DNA of 64,000 nt from Meloidogyne chitwoodi. Lineage: Eukaryota; Nematoda; Chromadorea; Rhabditida; Meloidogynidae. Position numbers and translations under genes: made by a program. Below are positions 22,037 to 33,460 of the stretch, in pieces. Under the pieces are notes generated by a model. It did no database searches, was not told the origin of the DNA, and saw nothing but the letters and a program-made list of their open reading frames with translations. The stretch lies in NCBI GenBank assembly GCA_015183035.1, contig JACZZP010000026.1:1-64000 (forward strand), given 5' to 3'. Positions within the stretch are counted from its first letter, which is position 1, and each line of letters opens with the position of its first letter.

Positions 22037-22796
22037 ATGAACATTTTAATAAGTATTTCAACCATTTATTTTGGTATATTCGCTATTTATCATGCGTTGA
22101 ATGCTCAAAGTTTTATTTTTACGAAAATTTAAAGTTTTTTACCTTTTCTTGATACAGGACAGGACCAAATTATTGCTGATCTTGGTAGGCTAATTGTTGA
22201 GAATTGTCCCCCTATGCTTTGTACAGGTAGAGATGATTTTTTACATGGAGCAAGGGCTAGAAAAATTTACTTAAGGATTGGACTGCGCTATTGTCACTGA
22301 GCGAAACGGATGCCAAGTATGTTCCAAAATAAAATATTTTGTTTCAGTTAAGTTTAATAATTTTTATTAAATAGCTTTGTGCTTGTCCTATCGGATCTCC
22401 TGCACGTGGCTGTGACCCCATGCCATTTATACTCTGGCACGATTTAATAGTAAACGGATGCCCAAATGTAACAGTTAATACTCGAGATCCAGCGCAAAAA
22501 GTTCATCGCTGGTTTAGGAGAGTGAACCGATTCACTAATACCGATCAATGTGAAGTAATTTTAAAAATACATACCTATTTTATTTAATATTTTACTTTAT
22601 TTTTCAAGCCTTATATTTTCCCATATTGCTCTGAACTTGATTTTAACCTGTGGCGTTCACCTCGCACAAAGCAGGAATGCGAATTGGTTTTTAAAATATA
22701 TTTTTTTAATTTCAATTATTAAATCAACAGTATTGTTATTCATCGGAGGAGCAGCGCAAAAAAAGGATCTACAATTACTTAAAGAAGAAAATTTGA
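22037..22796 (+). CDS. Secreted antistasin-like plus Kunitz-type protease inhibitor
   Basis: Six exons (22037-22109, 22158-22226, 22276-22316, 22375-22554, 22609-22686, 22731-22796) give 168 residues. A signal peptide (MNILISISTIYFGIF...) is followed by an antistasin-like Cys run (CPPMLCTGLDC, then NGCQLCAC). The second half has the C-terminal signature of a Kunitz/BPTI domain: CEPYIFPYC, then FNLW and KQECELYC. The first Kunitz Cys and its reactive loop are less clear; the segment DPMPFILWHDLIVNGCPNV has an insertion compared with typical BPTI, so inhibitory activity cannot be assumed. A basic tail (RKKRIYNYLKKK) ends the protein. Such two-domain inhibitors occur among secreted nematode proteins and target serine proteases. 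The gene is bracketed by TTTACAAAC repeats on both sides. Confidence 0.72.
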
Positions 22797-23371
22797 GTAT
22801 TTTTTACTCTTAAATAAGTCTTTTTATTTACCTACCTAGATATTAGCCATATTTTGTTATAAATAAAAAAATATTTATTTGTGATTAAATAAAATCAAGT
22901 TTACAAACATTAACTCAAAGCAATATTTTAATTTAAGTTTGTAAAAATTCTGGAAAAGTCGAATTTTAAACATTCCGGAAACTTAAGTTTACAATTAAAA
23001 ACTTAAAGCAAAATTAACAAGACTTGAGTTTGTAAACAATAAAAACTTAAGTTTACAAACCCGTAAAACTTAAACTCAGTTTTACAAATTTATTTAGTAA
23101 ATTAAATAAATTTAAGTTTAAATATTTACGAGTTATTTTTTACACAAAAAACGGCCGTTTACATTAAAAAAAAAACATTTATATAAATTGTTTTTGTGTA
23201 ATGCAGGCAGTATTTGTTCGTCATATTTATTGAAAAAAGAAATTATCTAATATTCCTTTCATTATAATGCTTTGCATTGAGGTCACAATCAATTAAAAGT
23301 AATTACAACATTTCTTTCAATTAATTTCTTATTTTCATAAAATATTATTTGTATTTTATAATATTATTAAA
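22797..23371. repeat. TTTACAAAC repeats, downstream side, and intergenic region
   Basis: Between 22885 and 23100 at least six copies of AAGTTTACAAA or its complement occur in both orientations. They mirror the array at 21545-21640 upstream of the inhibitor gene. The rest is AT-rich spacer before the aminotransferase start. Confidence 0.6.
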
Positions 23372-25219
23372 ATGTCAAAGCAATGGCTTACTCATTTAAA
23401 TCCCTCTATGCTTACTTATTACAAACAGCCACTTCATATTGTTCGAGGAAAAATGCAATACCTTTGGGATTCTCAAGGACGTAAATATCTTGATATGATT
23501 GGTGGTATAGTTACTGTTTCTGTAGGGCATTGCCATCCGTAATATTTATTTAATTTTACCACTTTAATTTAAATCTATTAAACAAACAGTAAAATAAATG
23601 ATCTATTAAAGAAGCAAATAGACACACTTTGGCACACTTCTTCCATTTACCAAACAGATCCAATTTTTGAATATGCAGAGGCTTTAACAAAAAAATTACC
23701 TTCGCATTTGAATTCATGCTTTTTTGTAAATTCTGGTTCTGAGGCTAATGATTTAGCATTAACACTGGCTAGGTTATATACTTCTCGATTTGATGTACTA
23801 AGTTTAAGAGGTGGTTATCACGGAGGAACACAAGTAAAAATTAGTTTAGATACAACATTCTTGTTTCTTTTTTAGTCAATTTTGGGTGCCAATAATGGAA
23901 ACTGGAAACAGCCATTTCCTTCTGGTTTTGGGATTTTAAAGTTGAAATGTCCAGATTCTCGAGGGCCTTGGGGTGTTGGAAAATGTAGAGATTCTCCTAT
24001 TGAATCAAAAAATTGTTGTAAATGTGCGAAAGGTGAGAAAGAAAATTTAGAAAAATATTAATAAAAAATTATTATTATTTTATAAAGACGAATGCAAAGC
24101 ATTTAACACACATATGGATGAATTACGTGACTGTTTGGCTTATGATTTTTCTCATAGCAGTGGTCCAGCCGCTTTTATTGTTGAATCAATCCAAGGAATA
24201 GGAGGAACAGTCCAATACCCAAAGAATTATCTTCGCTCTGCTTTTAATTATATTAATTCTTTTGGTAGTCTTACAATAAGTGACGAAGTTCAAACAGGAT
24301 TTGGCAGACTAGGCACTCATTTTTGGGGTTTTGAAAGTCAACAATCAAAACCAGATATTATAACAATAGCAAAAGGAATAGCAAATGGTTTTCCAATGGG
24401 TGCAGTTATTACAAATAAAGAAATTGCAAAATCTCTTGGAAAAGCTTTATATTTTAATACTTATGGTGGTAATCCGTTGGCTTGTACTGTTGCAAAGGGT
24501 GTTTTAGAAGTTTGTTTGTTGATTTAATTTAAATTCTGATTTAGCAAAATTCTGGTTTAAGCCAGTGTTTAATTTAACAAATCAGAATTTAAATCAAAAA
24601 ATAAAATCAGAATTTCAAAATTAAAATCAGAATTTCAGAAATAAAATTGGAAAATCAGAATTTCAAAATTAAACTCAGAATTTCTCTCTTTAACTAGAAA
24701 ATAACAGAATTCTGCTTTATTAACTAGTTTAAAAATAATTCAGTTAAACTAGAGTTTGGAAAAATATTCTGAAAAACCAGAACATTCCTTTTTATTATTT
24801 AAATAAAAGTTTATTTAAAATAATTATTTTATAGGTAATTGAAGAAGAAAAGTTGCAACAAAATGCAGACAAAGTTGGAACTTTTCTACTTTTAGAGCTT
24901 TCAAAACTTCAATCAAAATTTATTGGTGATATTCGCGGAAAAGGTTTATATTTTTTTAATTATTTTTTAATTAATAAAAATTATTATTTTTTTATGTTTA
25001 ATGATTGGTGTAGAACTTGTAGAGGAGAATAAAGAAGAAAAAATATCAAAAGAAAAAATGGATAGAATATTTGAAAAAATAAAAGAAAAAGGAGTTCTTT
25101 TGGGTAAAGGAGGACTTTACGGAAATATTTTGAGAATAAAACCTCCAATGTGTGTAAATATTGAAAATGCTACACAATGTGTTGAGGCAATTGAGGAAGC
25201 TTTAAAGAGTGAAGAATAA
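23372..25219 (+). CDS. Class III aminotransferase, AGXT2-like (alanine-glyoxylate aminotransferase 2)
   Basis: Exons 23372-23538, 23590-23833, 23876-24032, 24088-24509, 24835-24943 and a last exon ending at 25219. This is a PLP enzyme of the omega-aminotransferase class. AGXT2 moves the amino group of alanine to glyoxylate and also handles beta-aminoisobutyrate. Motifs are [49 protein letters not shown] (D255 holds the PLP nitrogen), [14 protein letters not shown] (K285 is the PLP lysine) and [12 protein letters not shown]. Length is 434 residues if the last exon begins after the first available AG (25014). Mitochondrial AGXT2 has a longer N-terminus, and no clear transit peptide is visible here. 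The last intron lacks AG at the position expected from the conserved G-L-M-I-G strand, which would be lost with the next AG; see findings. Confidence 0.9.
24535..24760. repeat. AAATCAGAATTT-type repeats in intron
   Basis: About ten imperfect copies of AAAATCAGAATTT and its complement AAATTCTGATTT fill intron 4 of the aminotransferase. The same words form an array at 58430-58740. Confidence 0.75.
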
Positions 25220-25667
25220 AATAAATAAATAAAGAAATATTAATACAAATCGTTCTATAAATTTAATTTGATTGTATTAATTCATTTTGGTCTTATTATG
25301 ACTTTTCTATATAATTTTCGCGATTTTTTTAGTTTTTTTGTAGATACGAAAGAAAATTTTTTTAAAAGCTATTTATCACAATTGAGACTCATATGTCAAC
25401 AATAATAAGTTCTTTTCATTTTGTAAATAAATATTTGGCATTATGTTTTTTACCTTGTGAAAGGAAATAGAGAAGTAGAGTGCGAAAGAAATAAATTTTT
25501 TTAATAACAAAGGTGTTCATTAAAGCGTAAAAAATTGAATTATATTTTTTAGCCTTTATATTTACATTAATTCATGAAAGCTTATATTTACTCCCTTAAA
25601 ATATATTTATCTCAATTTTTTATTTTTACGCAAAATAATTACTATTTTCAGGTAAATATTTTTAAAA
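25220..25667. other. Intergenic, aminotransferase 3' end and copper transporter 5' region
   Basis: No gene is visible. A likely spliced-leader acceptor, CTATTTTCAG at 25642-25651, precedes the copper transporter start by 16 bases. Confidence 0.45.
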
Positions 25668-27121
25668 ATGGATCATTCTCATCATCATCACGAACATGAT
25701 AATCATGCATCTTTATCTAATGATTCAGCTATTTCTATTTTAACAAATACAGAAAATTCTTCTATCATTCCAGGTTTTGGGGATTTGTTAAGAATTTGTT
25801 TTATTATTTTAATTTTTAGAAATTCATGAACATTCTAAACATTCTTTCGAAGAAGAGCATTCTATGGACGAGCATCATAATATGAAAGTTTATTTTCATG
25901 GTGGTTTTGATGAAATTGTTCTCTTTGATTTTTGGCGTATCAATTCATTTTTGGGTATTTTATTTTATTCCTCAGATTTTATTTTTCTCTTTTTAGGTCT
26001 TTTCAATTCGTTTATCTTAATTTTCTTAATGGGAGCTGCTTATGAAGGCTTAAAATGGTTTAGAGTTTACTTTCAACTTTGGGTTTTCTTTTAACTTTTT
26101 TTAAAATTTGTACAAAAATTATTTAGACTTGTGAAAGATCAAAGTCTTCGGATTGCTTAACTTTGAATTCTGTCTCTCGCAGAATTGAAGGAAAAAATTT
26201 TAATGGGACGGAAGAACATTCTTTAATTAAAAATAATAACAAAACATTACCAACTTCAACTGAATGTTCTGAAAATTGTGCAAATTTAACCAGTGAGGTT
26301 TATGCACCAACAGTTGTTATTTCTACTCCACAAATTTGTACTACTACTAGTAGTATGCAGATTAACCGTTGGACGTTTGTTTAAATTTTTATCTTTTTAA
26401 TTTATACAAAATTAGGGGAAGAATGCCATTAATGATTTAATAAATTGTGATAAAGAGAAATTTGGGTACTTTTTATTTTTAAGCACAATTCTGCAAGTTT
26501 TTTGTCCGCAAGAAAAAATATTTATTTTTTAAAAGAGTAAAGATCATCGAGTGAACCTAACGGTCTGCAAGATGGAGGAATAAGAAGCACTTTTCTCCAA
26601 AATAATTATAAAGATTTGCGGACAAATACTTTGACTTTTTGTGCTAAAAATAAAAAGTACCGAAAATTGTTCGAAATTAAAAAAAATAAGTCTTATATTC
26701 AATACAACCTTTCTACATTATTTTACATTTTTAAGTTGGATAATGATGTATGTTAATCGAAATTTTTCTCCTTCCACTTGTCAATATATTGAAACTGGAA
26801 TTTATGCTTTACAGCTTGTTTTGTATGATATTTTATTTTTTTAAAATAAAATAAATTTATTTTTAATTTTAGGGCATATTGGTTGATGCTTATTGCTGTA
26901 ATTTAATTTTTATTTTATTTTAATTAAACTTATTTTTTAAGATGACTTTTAATGTCTGGTTAACTTTTGCTGTCATTCTTGGAGCTGCTTTTGGTCACTG
27001 GTTATTTATGAATATTAAATGTTCTCCCCCACGTCGTTGCTTTTGCCAATCGTGTGGAAATGGAGGTCCAACAAATGATGCAGAAAATATTGATAATTTT
27101 GCTTCTGATTTGTGTCATTAA
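25668..27121 (+). CDS. Ctr-type copper transporter
   Basis: Seven exons (25668-25773, 25820-25954, 25997-26082, 26127-26374, 26736-26822, 26873-26897, 26942-27121) give 288 residues. Ctr proteins form trimers that bring Cu(I) across the plasma membrane. The N-terminus is His-rich (MDHSHHHHEHDNH, then DEHHNMKVYFHGG), a copper-collecting feature. Three membrane helices can be seen: NSFILIFLMGAAYEGLKWFR, the M-x3-M helix YWLMLIAMTFN (M226 and M230, needed for transport in the family) and LTFAVILGAAFGHWLF. A long cytosolic loop separates helices 1 and 2. The tail has CFCQSC, a possible metal-handling Cys cluster, although the usual HCH end is missing. An intron splits the M-x3-M motif exactly before M230. 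A 200-bp inverted-repeat element sits in intron 4. Confidence 0.92.
26466..26662. mobile_element. Inverted-repeat element (GGTACTTTTTATTTTT ends)
   Basis: About 197 bp. The left end GGTACTTTTTATTTTTAAGC pairs with the right end GCTAAAAATAAAAAGTACC, and inner TTGTCCGCAA pairs with TTGCGGACAA. It lies in intron 4 of the copper transporter. The GTCCGCAAA word recurs near 28715, 29222-29245 and in the palindrome at 42138-42267, suggesting a MITE family. Confidence 0.7.
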
Positions 27122-27908
27122 ATTTTGAGGTTTTTTTCTTCTAAATTTTTATTGTCTTTGACTATTTCTTTAATTCTTTTTTCTTTCCTTTTCACTTTTT
27201 ATTTAACACGTAGATTCTTGGTAATGGGGTATATATTTGTATTATTTAATAAATTTAAGTAAAGTCTAAATTTTTGATTTTTTGACCATTTATTATTTAA
27301 TTTAATCAATTTATTTATATATACCCCTTTTTAAAAAATTATATAAAATAATTTTTGATCTCCACATAAATATATTTTGGATACTTCTAATTCCACTAAA
27401 TATTTTAACCAAAAAAAAAAATAAGTTAAAAATTGAGAGCTTCGCTTTTTTTTGAAAAAATATTTAATAAAAAAATATTTTTTCGATTTAATTTATTAAA
27501 ATGTTTTTTTTATCATTCTCTAAAAATTAAAAAAGACATATAAATACAATTTTTCAATCTGCTTAATCTATTTATTTCTGTCAATTCTGTCCTTTTATTA
27601 ATGCTCGAAATTTTAATTTGATTTAATTAAAATTAAAAAAATGTTCAATATTTCGAGCATCAAAATTCTCTTTCAAATTAATTTAGAATGTGTTAAAATC
27701 AGCCAAAAATCTATGCATGTTTATTTTATTTTTCTGGGTAAAAATTAATAAAAGAATGCTGTTAAATTTTTTTTAAATATTTTTTGTTATATTTACAAGA
27801 AATATATATTTTTTTATTAAATTTATCACGCAAATATTTCTTTAAATAATTTTTTAAATATGCAAAAGAAAAATTGATTTTAAAAACTCAATTTTTCTAA
27901 ATGGACAA
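27122..27908. other. Intergenic with a short foldback
   Basis: ATGCTCGAAA at 27601-27610 pairs with TTTCGAGCAT at 27651-27660, forming a possible hairpin of 60 bp. A 9-base upstream open frame (ATGGACAAATGA at 27901) overlaps the next start codon. No other gene is seen. Confidence 0.45.
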
Positions 27909-29167
27909 ATGATCCCCGAACAAATAAAATCACAAAATTTAACAATGAAGAACGAGAAGAATTATATAATATCAAATAATGATTCTTGGTTTATTAGAAA
28001 ATTTGTTTTGGAAGATTTAAGTGATGTTTGTACTCTTTGTCGGTAATTTTAATTTTTATTTATTTTTAATTTTTATCAATTTTTTAATAAAAAACCTTTT
28101 AAATTTATAGTGAAGCATTTCCTATAACATATCCAGATGAATGGTATATGGATGTTGTAAATGGTTGTTATATAAGCTTTGGTTTATATCAGTTTGTTTT
28201 TTATTTAATTATTTTTATTTAATTATTTTAGTAATAATGCTTTGACTTCTTTATTGGTAGCTGAAAATACAACAATTAGAGATTGTGATTTAGAGGTTTT
28301 TTAACTTGTTTATTTAGTTAATCGTTGGTGTAGTCGGTAATAGTCTTGACTTTGCTTTCCAGTGATGAGGGTTCGAACCCCACTGGCGGACAAACTTTCT
28401 TTACAAGTTTTTTGTCCAATATTAGTGTTAAAAGAAAATTTTTTTTTAATTTAATAATAAAAATATTTTTTAATTTAAGGATAAATTACTTCATAATGAT
28501 CCAACTGTAAATGTCATTTATATTTTAAGTTTGGCAGTTGCTCAAAATTATAAAAGAAGAGGATTGGCAACAATTTTACTCAAACATTTAATGTTTATAA
28601 TAAATACATGTAAGCATTTTAAATTAAAAAATAAGAATTATACTATTCCCCTAACTGGAAGAAGTAACCAATTTTTTAGGAATGAAATTCGGTACTTTTC
28701 GATTTTTTAGGTAAACGTCCGCAAATTTTATCCGCAACTTTTTTAAATAAATTATTAATTTTTTGGGGCTTTAAAATTCCTATGTAATTTTTAATAATTT
28801 TTTAAACAAAATTACAGTTCAGCAGCCTTTACCCAAAATGATTTTTCTTCATGTATTAAGTGATAATTTACCAGCAATCTCATTTTACCGAAAAAATGGA
28901 TTTTACCATCACGCAACACTTTCAGATTATTATTTTATTGGGAATAAATTCTATGATGGTTTTACTTTTGTTAAACATTTAAATTATTACGGACCTTTTA
29001 ATGATCTGCTCACTTCAATTTATAAATGTTGTACCTCAATAATTCAATTTTTGGCATCTCCATTTCGTCGATGTAGTAGTACAAGTGGCAGTGGTAATGG
29101 AAACTCTTCAATAATTAATGAAGAAATATCTGATGATAATCTTGTTAGTATTTGTAGTAACCGGTGA
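27909..29167 (+). CDS. NAA60-like N-alpha-acetyltransferase (GNAT family)
   Basis: Five exons (27909-28042, 28111-28191, 28232-28295, 28480-28609, 28818-29167) give 252 residues, close to NAA60. NAA60 acetylates N-termini of membrane proteins facing the cytosol from the Golgi. Seen are EAFPITYPDEWYMDV (NAA60-type substrate region), YILSLAVAQNYKRRGLATIL (GNAT acetyl-CoA loop, R/Q-x2-G-x-A type), IFLHVLSDNLPAISFYRKNGF and DYYFI, DGFTFV. The C-terminal PFNDLLTSIYKCCTSIIQFL is amphipathic, as in the Golgi-binding tail of NAA60, followed by a Ser/Gly-rich end. The start at 27909 overlaps the stop of a three-codon upstream frame. Intron 3 contains a tRNA-like remnant. Confidence 0.85.
28322..28392 (+). 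pseudogene. tRNA-like remnant in intron
   Basis: Has an A-box-like TGGTGTAGTCGGTAATAGTC and a perfect B box GGGTTCGAACCCC. The 5' and 3' acceptor arms do not pair well and the anticodon loop is unclear. Probably a tRNA pseudogene or SINE head inserted in intron 3 of the acetyltransferase gene. Confidence 0.45.
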
Positions 29168-30434
29168 AATTAATTAATTTTTTAAATAATATTTTTTTTC
29201 TGGACAAATTCCTCTCTGACCCAAAGTCCGCAAAATTTTATCCGCAAAAAAAATCGTCATTTTATTTGTCCAGAATCAAATTCTAATAATGTAATAATAT
29301 ATTTTTACCCATATGTGCTTTTTTTAAATACAATATATTTCTTAAATAGTCATTTATCCCATTTAATATAATAATAATATAAAATTAATATTATTATTTT
29401 TTGTAATTTAAATTAATTTCCTTTAAATTTCAAAAGGTGAATGTTAAAAAAATTAATTTTTCACGTTTTTATTATTATTTTAAAAAAAATCTCACTTTTT
29501 ACTATTATTATTTTTTAATATTTGGCCCTAAATATAAAAGGAGAGAGAAAGAAAGGGAGCAGGCAGTCTCTCTCACTCTCTCTCATCAGTAATCAATTGA
29601 AGAGAAATTATATATTATAAAAAGGGGAAGAATAGTCAAGTTGTTAGACGAAGAAGAAGAAAATTATTATTATTATTAGAGGGTTGACAACGAAAAAATA
29701 CTCTGTCAGGGTAGTTAAGGAAAATAGAAGAGAGAGAGAAGGTAGGGGGCTTTTAGGCGCAGAATATTTATAGGCGCCATTTGTTTAGTTTCAAGTTCGC
29801 GCCTCTAAGTTGTCTGCGCCCAAAATATATTTTTTATTCTTTCCACAGTGTGTTGTGTAGAAAAGGAAGAAAGAAAAAAGGGATGGGTGAACAAAAACTA
29901 AGGGAGAAATGAGAAGAGAAAATTGGAAATTGAAAAAAAAGGTTTCTATAGAGAATATAAAAAGAAATAAAAAATAAGAAAAAAGGGGGGTGCATATACT
30001 AGATGTGAAGAAAAGAAGAAGAAAAAAGAGAAGAAAAGGGAAGAAAAAGGGAAGAGAAATTTTTATTGACGAAATAAATACATATGTGTAGACTTTACTA
30101 TTTTACTGCTTTTTTTAGTCGCCCACGTCAATTCATCCATCCATTTTTCCTTCTTTTTTATTTTTATTTTCTTTATATACAATTTCTTCAAATTTTTTAC
30201 TCTTTTTATTCTTCAAATTTTTTTAAAAAAATATAAAAATTAAGATAGGAAGATTAAACAATGAGCAATTACTATTCAACTTTTTAAAGCCCCATCTATA
30301 CGCAAAGGCTGAATATTTCACAAATTAAAAGAATTTATAAGGGAAGAATTGTATTTTTAAAGAGAATTTATTTTTACTTTTTAAAATTTAATAAAATTTA
30401 AAAAATTTATTTACTACAATTTTGTAACAAAAAA
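29168..30434. other. Long intergenic region with promoter signals
   Basis: 29198-29280 is a foldback with TCTGGACAAA and TTTGTCCAGA at its ends and GTCCGCAAAATTTTATCCGC inside. 29560-30060 is strongly purine-rich on the plus strand (GAAGAAGAAAA runs) with a GCGCC-rich island at 29750-29825. No coding signal is seen up to the next start. Confidence 0.5.
29533..29570 (+). promoter_or_regulatory. Putative TATA box and initiator
   Basis: TATAAAAG at 29533-29540 lies about 30 bases before GCAGTCTC, a reasonable initiator. It is followed by a long purine-rich leader toward the finger protein gene at 30435. This is inference from motif and spacing only; the leader would be about 870 bases. Confidence 0.35.
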
Positions 30435-33400
30435 ATGACTGGAAGAAGGGGTAAGTTAAAAAAAATTTTTTTTTAACTTTTTAAATTTATTTAAAATGGT
30501 GAGAATTTTAAAGGGAAAGAGTAGTTAATTTTTTAATTAGCGCCGAAATGGTATGCGCCTAAAATCCTTTCACAATGTCAGTGAAGAGTGTTGTTAACAA
30601 ACACCCCATTTATGCGCGCATATTTGCTTTTTATTTAATTAAAAAATTTTTTTTTTAATTAAATTAAAGGTAGAATTGGATTAATTAAACGCCCAACTAG
30701 TGGAATTTGTCAATTTTGTTTAAAAATAATATCTGCCACAAATTGGAGTAGACATCTTCAACAAATGCATAAAGAAGAAATTATTGAATTGAAAAAGGGA
30801 GGAGGAGAGGTGAATTTTAAAATAATAATTTTAAAATAATATTTAAATTATAAGTCTTTGAAAAACGATCAAAAAGACGAAGATCGCTCTTCACCAGAAT
30901 TGTCACCTATTAAAAGACTTAAAAAAATAAAAACAACAACAAAAGCTTTAGAAAAGGTTAGAGAAGCAGAAATGTAAGAGAAGATTTTTTTTCAAGTTTA
31001 TTTAATTTCTAATTTTACAGTAATCAATCTGAAACAAACATTGGTGAACTTAAAAAAGAAGAAAAAACAAAAGGTCCATTAAGACGCAGCAAAAGAAATG
31101 TTAAATGTGAGAGATTATTTAGTTTTTGGAACTTTTTTAAGTAAACACCCCATTTAGCGGGAAAATAAATAAAATTTAATACACCCCATATATTCGCTAA
31201 AAAAATATTTTAACTCAAAAATTAATTGAAAAATTGAATATTTTCTTGCGTAGAGACAACTTGAGGTAAGGACGGTTGGGTGGTCAGTTGAGTGCCAATA
31301 TTTGAGTGTCTGAACTAATTAAATTTTTTCAGCAGTTAAGAGAAAACTGATTTTACGTTGTACAATAAAATTGCCAAAATCAGGTATTTGTCCTCTCTGT
31401 TTTTGTAAAACAAGGCAAAGTAATTGGGCTCGTCATGTTAAAAGGCATCATCCAGAATATACAACACCAATTAATAAAAATAATAATATGGAAGAAGAAG
31501 AAGTTCTAGAAAAATTAGAAGATATTCCTGGTTCTTCTTCAAAATTAACAGAAATTGATTTACCAATGTTACAATTAAAACATTTTTTAAATCAACAAAT
31601 TCAACATAATAATAATTTATTTGAAAAAGAAGAAGAAAAAGGTGAGGAAGGGGAAGAGGAAGAAGAACAAGTAGAACAAATAAGTATTGTTAAAGAGTTG
31701 GAAAGGGACAATAATGAAGATGAATATAATGCTGAGACTCAAAAGTCTGATGAGTTATTATTTAAAGGTTTGAGACTCTAATGTACTTTTTCTTGTTCTT
31801 CAGACTCTAATGTCCATTTTTATTTTCTCGTTTTTTGTGACAGTAGAGTATGAAACCAATTTTATTTTGTGGGACACTAGAGTCTAACACTAGTATTTTT
31901 TAGAACTCTTCCCCGGTCGCCGAATCATCGTTCGACGGCCTGCCAATGGTATTTGTCAATTTTGCCTAAAACAGATTTCAGCTTCTAATTGGAGTCGTCA
32001 TCTTCGTACATTACATTTGCCAGATATTTTTGAAATTAAAAAACAAGAATTAATGGTAAAAATAAAATTATATTTATTTAATTTTTTTAAGTTAAAAAAT
32101 GACTTTCAACAACAACCAATTTCCTCTAATAATTCTCAAAATGGATTGGATACAATAAATGAAGAAAATATAATTTTATCTGCAACTGCTACAATTACTA
32201 AATCAAAAGAAATTAAATTAGAAAAGTTAAATTTAAAAAAATTAAAATAATTTAAATTTTTTTAGTTTTGAAATTAGCGAATTTGAAGGAGAAAAAAGGC
32301 AAGAAAGAGAAGACAGTGTAGACAAAACTATTGCTTCTGTTATTCAAGGCGTTAAAAATAATGATAACAAGTATAAACGAAAATTAGTAAATGGTAAGTT
32401 TTAAAGAGGAGAATTTTAAGGGGAGAATTTTAATAAAAAATAAGTAATCTCCGATAGGTCAGTTCAGTGCCAACTAGGTCGGTTCGGTGCCAGTAGGCCA
32501 TTTTGGTGCTGAAGATAATATGTTTCAAATAAGCTAATTCTGTGCCCAATAGGTCAGTTCGGTTCCAATTAGGCCAATTCAGTGCCAAATAGGTCAATAG
32601 AGTGCCATCTGAAATTCCCTTTTCTAATACTCAAATGACAAAAAATTAACAGTATAAAAATAAAAAAAATTTCTTTTATTTTCAAATGATTACTATTAGA
32701 AAGAAAAACAAAAAAGAGTAAAAATATTATACGTTTACCAAAAACAAATTTATGTCCATTATGTGTTCATCAAGTTTCTCCAGGCAATTGGAGTAGACAT
32801 TTAAAAAGACATCACTCAGATTATGCATTAATACCTCCTTTAGATGAAGAAGAGGAAGAGGAAATTGAAGATATTGAAGAAGATGAAGAGGATATGACCA
32901 CAAATTGTCCTCAAACAAGTGAATTTACTTCACCAACGGAAGAGGTTAATTTTTATAAACGGACAGTTTGGTGCTGATCAATAGGTCAGTTCGGTGCCAA
33001 CTTTATCCAATCTTTATATGTATTGTCTTCTTATTGAGGTTATTTAATTAGAATTTAAGGTGAATAATTGGATTAGGCACCCCAAAGTGTCAAGGTTAGA
33101 CTCAAGTGTCCACCTCGACAGAAAATTTGGATTTTTTATTTTCTCACACATTCTCCTTAATTTTTGTTATAGTATCAAAAATTTTATTTTTTTATAGCAA
33201 GCTTTACTTTGGACATTATGTGAAAAAGAACTAGCTGTACAATCTTCAATAATTAATGGAAATAAAAAAATTGAAAATTTTCGAAAAAAAATTTTCAATT
33301 ATCAAAATAAATTATCTATAGAAGAAATTAGAGTACAAGAGGTTATTTAAAATTAAAAAAATATTTTAAATTAAATTTTATTTTTTTAAAGTTAAAAATA

Positions 33401-33460
33401 GAAGCAGAACAATTGGCTGAACGTAGAAAAGAATTGTTAAATAAGAAGAAAAAAATGTAG
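30435..33460 (+). CDS. Protein with four C-x2-C-x11-H-x4-H zinc fingers in ABAB order
   Basis: Eleven exons (30435-30450, 30670-30809, 30855-30973, 31021-31106, 31333-31767, 31904-32055, 32092-32225, 32266-32393, 32700-32944, 33198-33341, 33392-33460) close in phase to 555 residues. Four fingers are visible: GICQFCLKIISATNWSRHL (C19, C22, H34, H39), GICPLC...NWARH (140-160), GICQFCLKQISASNWSRHL (283-303) and NLCPLC...NWSRH (422-442). Fingers 1 and 3 are nearly identical, as are the PLC types 2 and 4, so a two-finger unit was duplicated. Each finger follows a basic R/K-rich patch with Pro. Linkers are acidic (EEEE runs), and the C-terminus is a charged coiled coil ending NKKKKM. The spacing recalls a short BED-like finger but matches no family I can name. 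Nuclear nucleic-acid binding is likely but inferred. Confidence 0.78.
32453..32605. repeat. AGGTCAGTTCGGTGCCAA minisatellite
   Basis: Seven imperfect units of about 20 bp such as AGGTCGGTTCGGTGCCA and AGGCCAATTCAGTGCCAA in intron 8 of the finger protein gene, with two more units at 32955-33000 in the next intron. Related to the GTTTTGGTGCC words at 9199-9366. Confidence 0.85.

Noticed and set aside
26641..26844. 67-codon frame starting in the copper transporter intron as a separate gene
   Set aside because: Only its end is a real exon (from 26736); the beginning is inside the inverted-repeat element.
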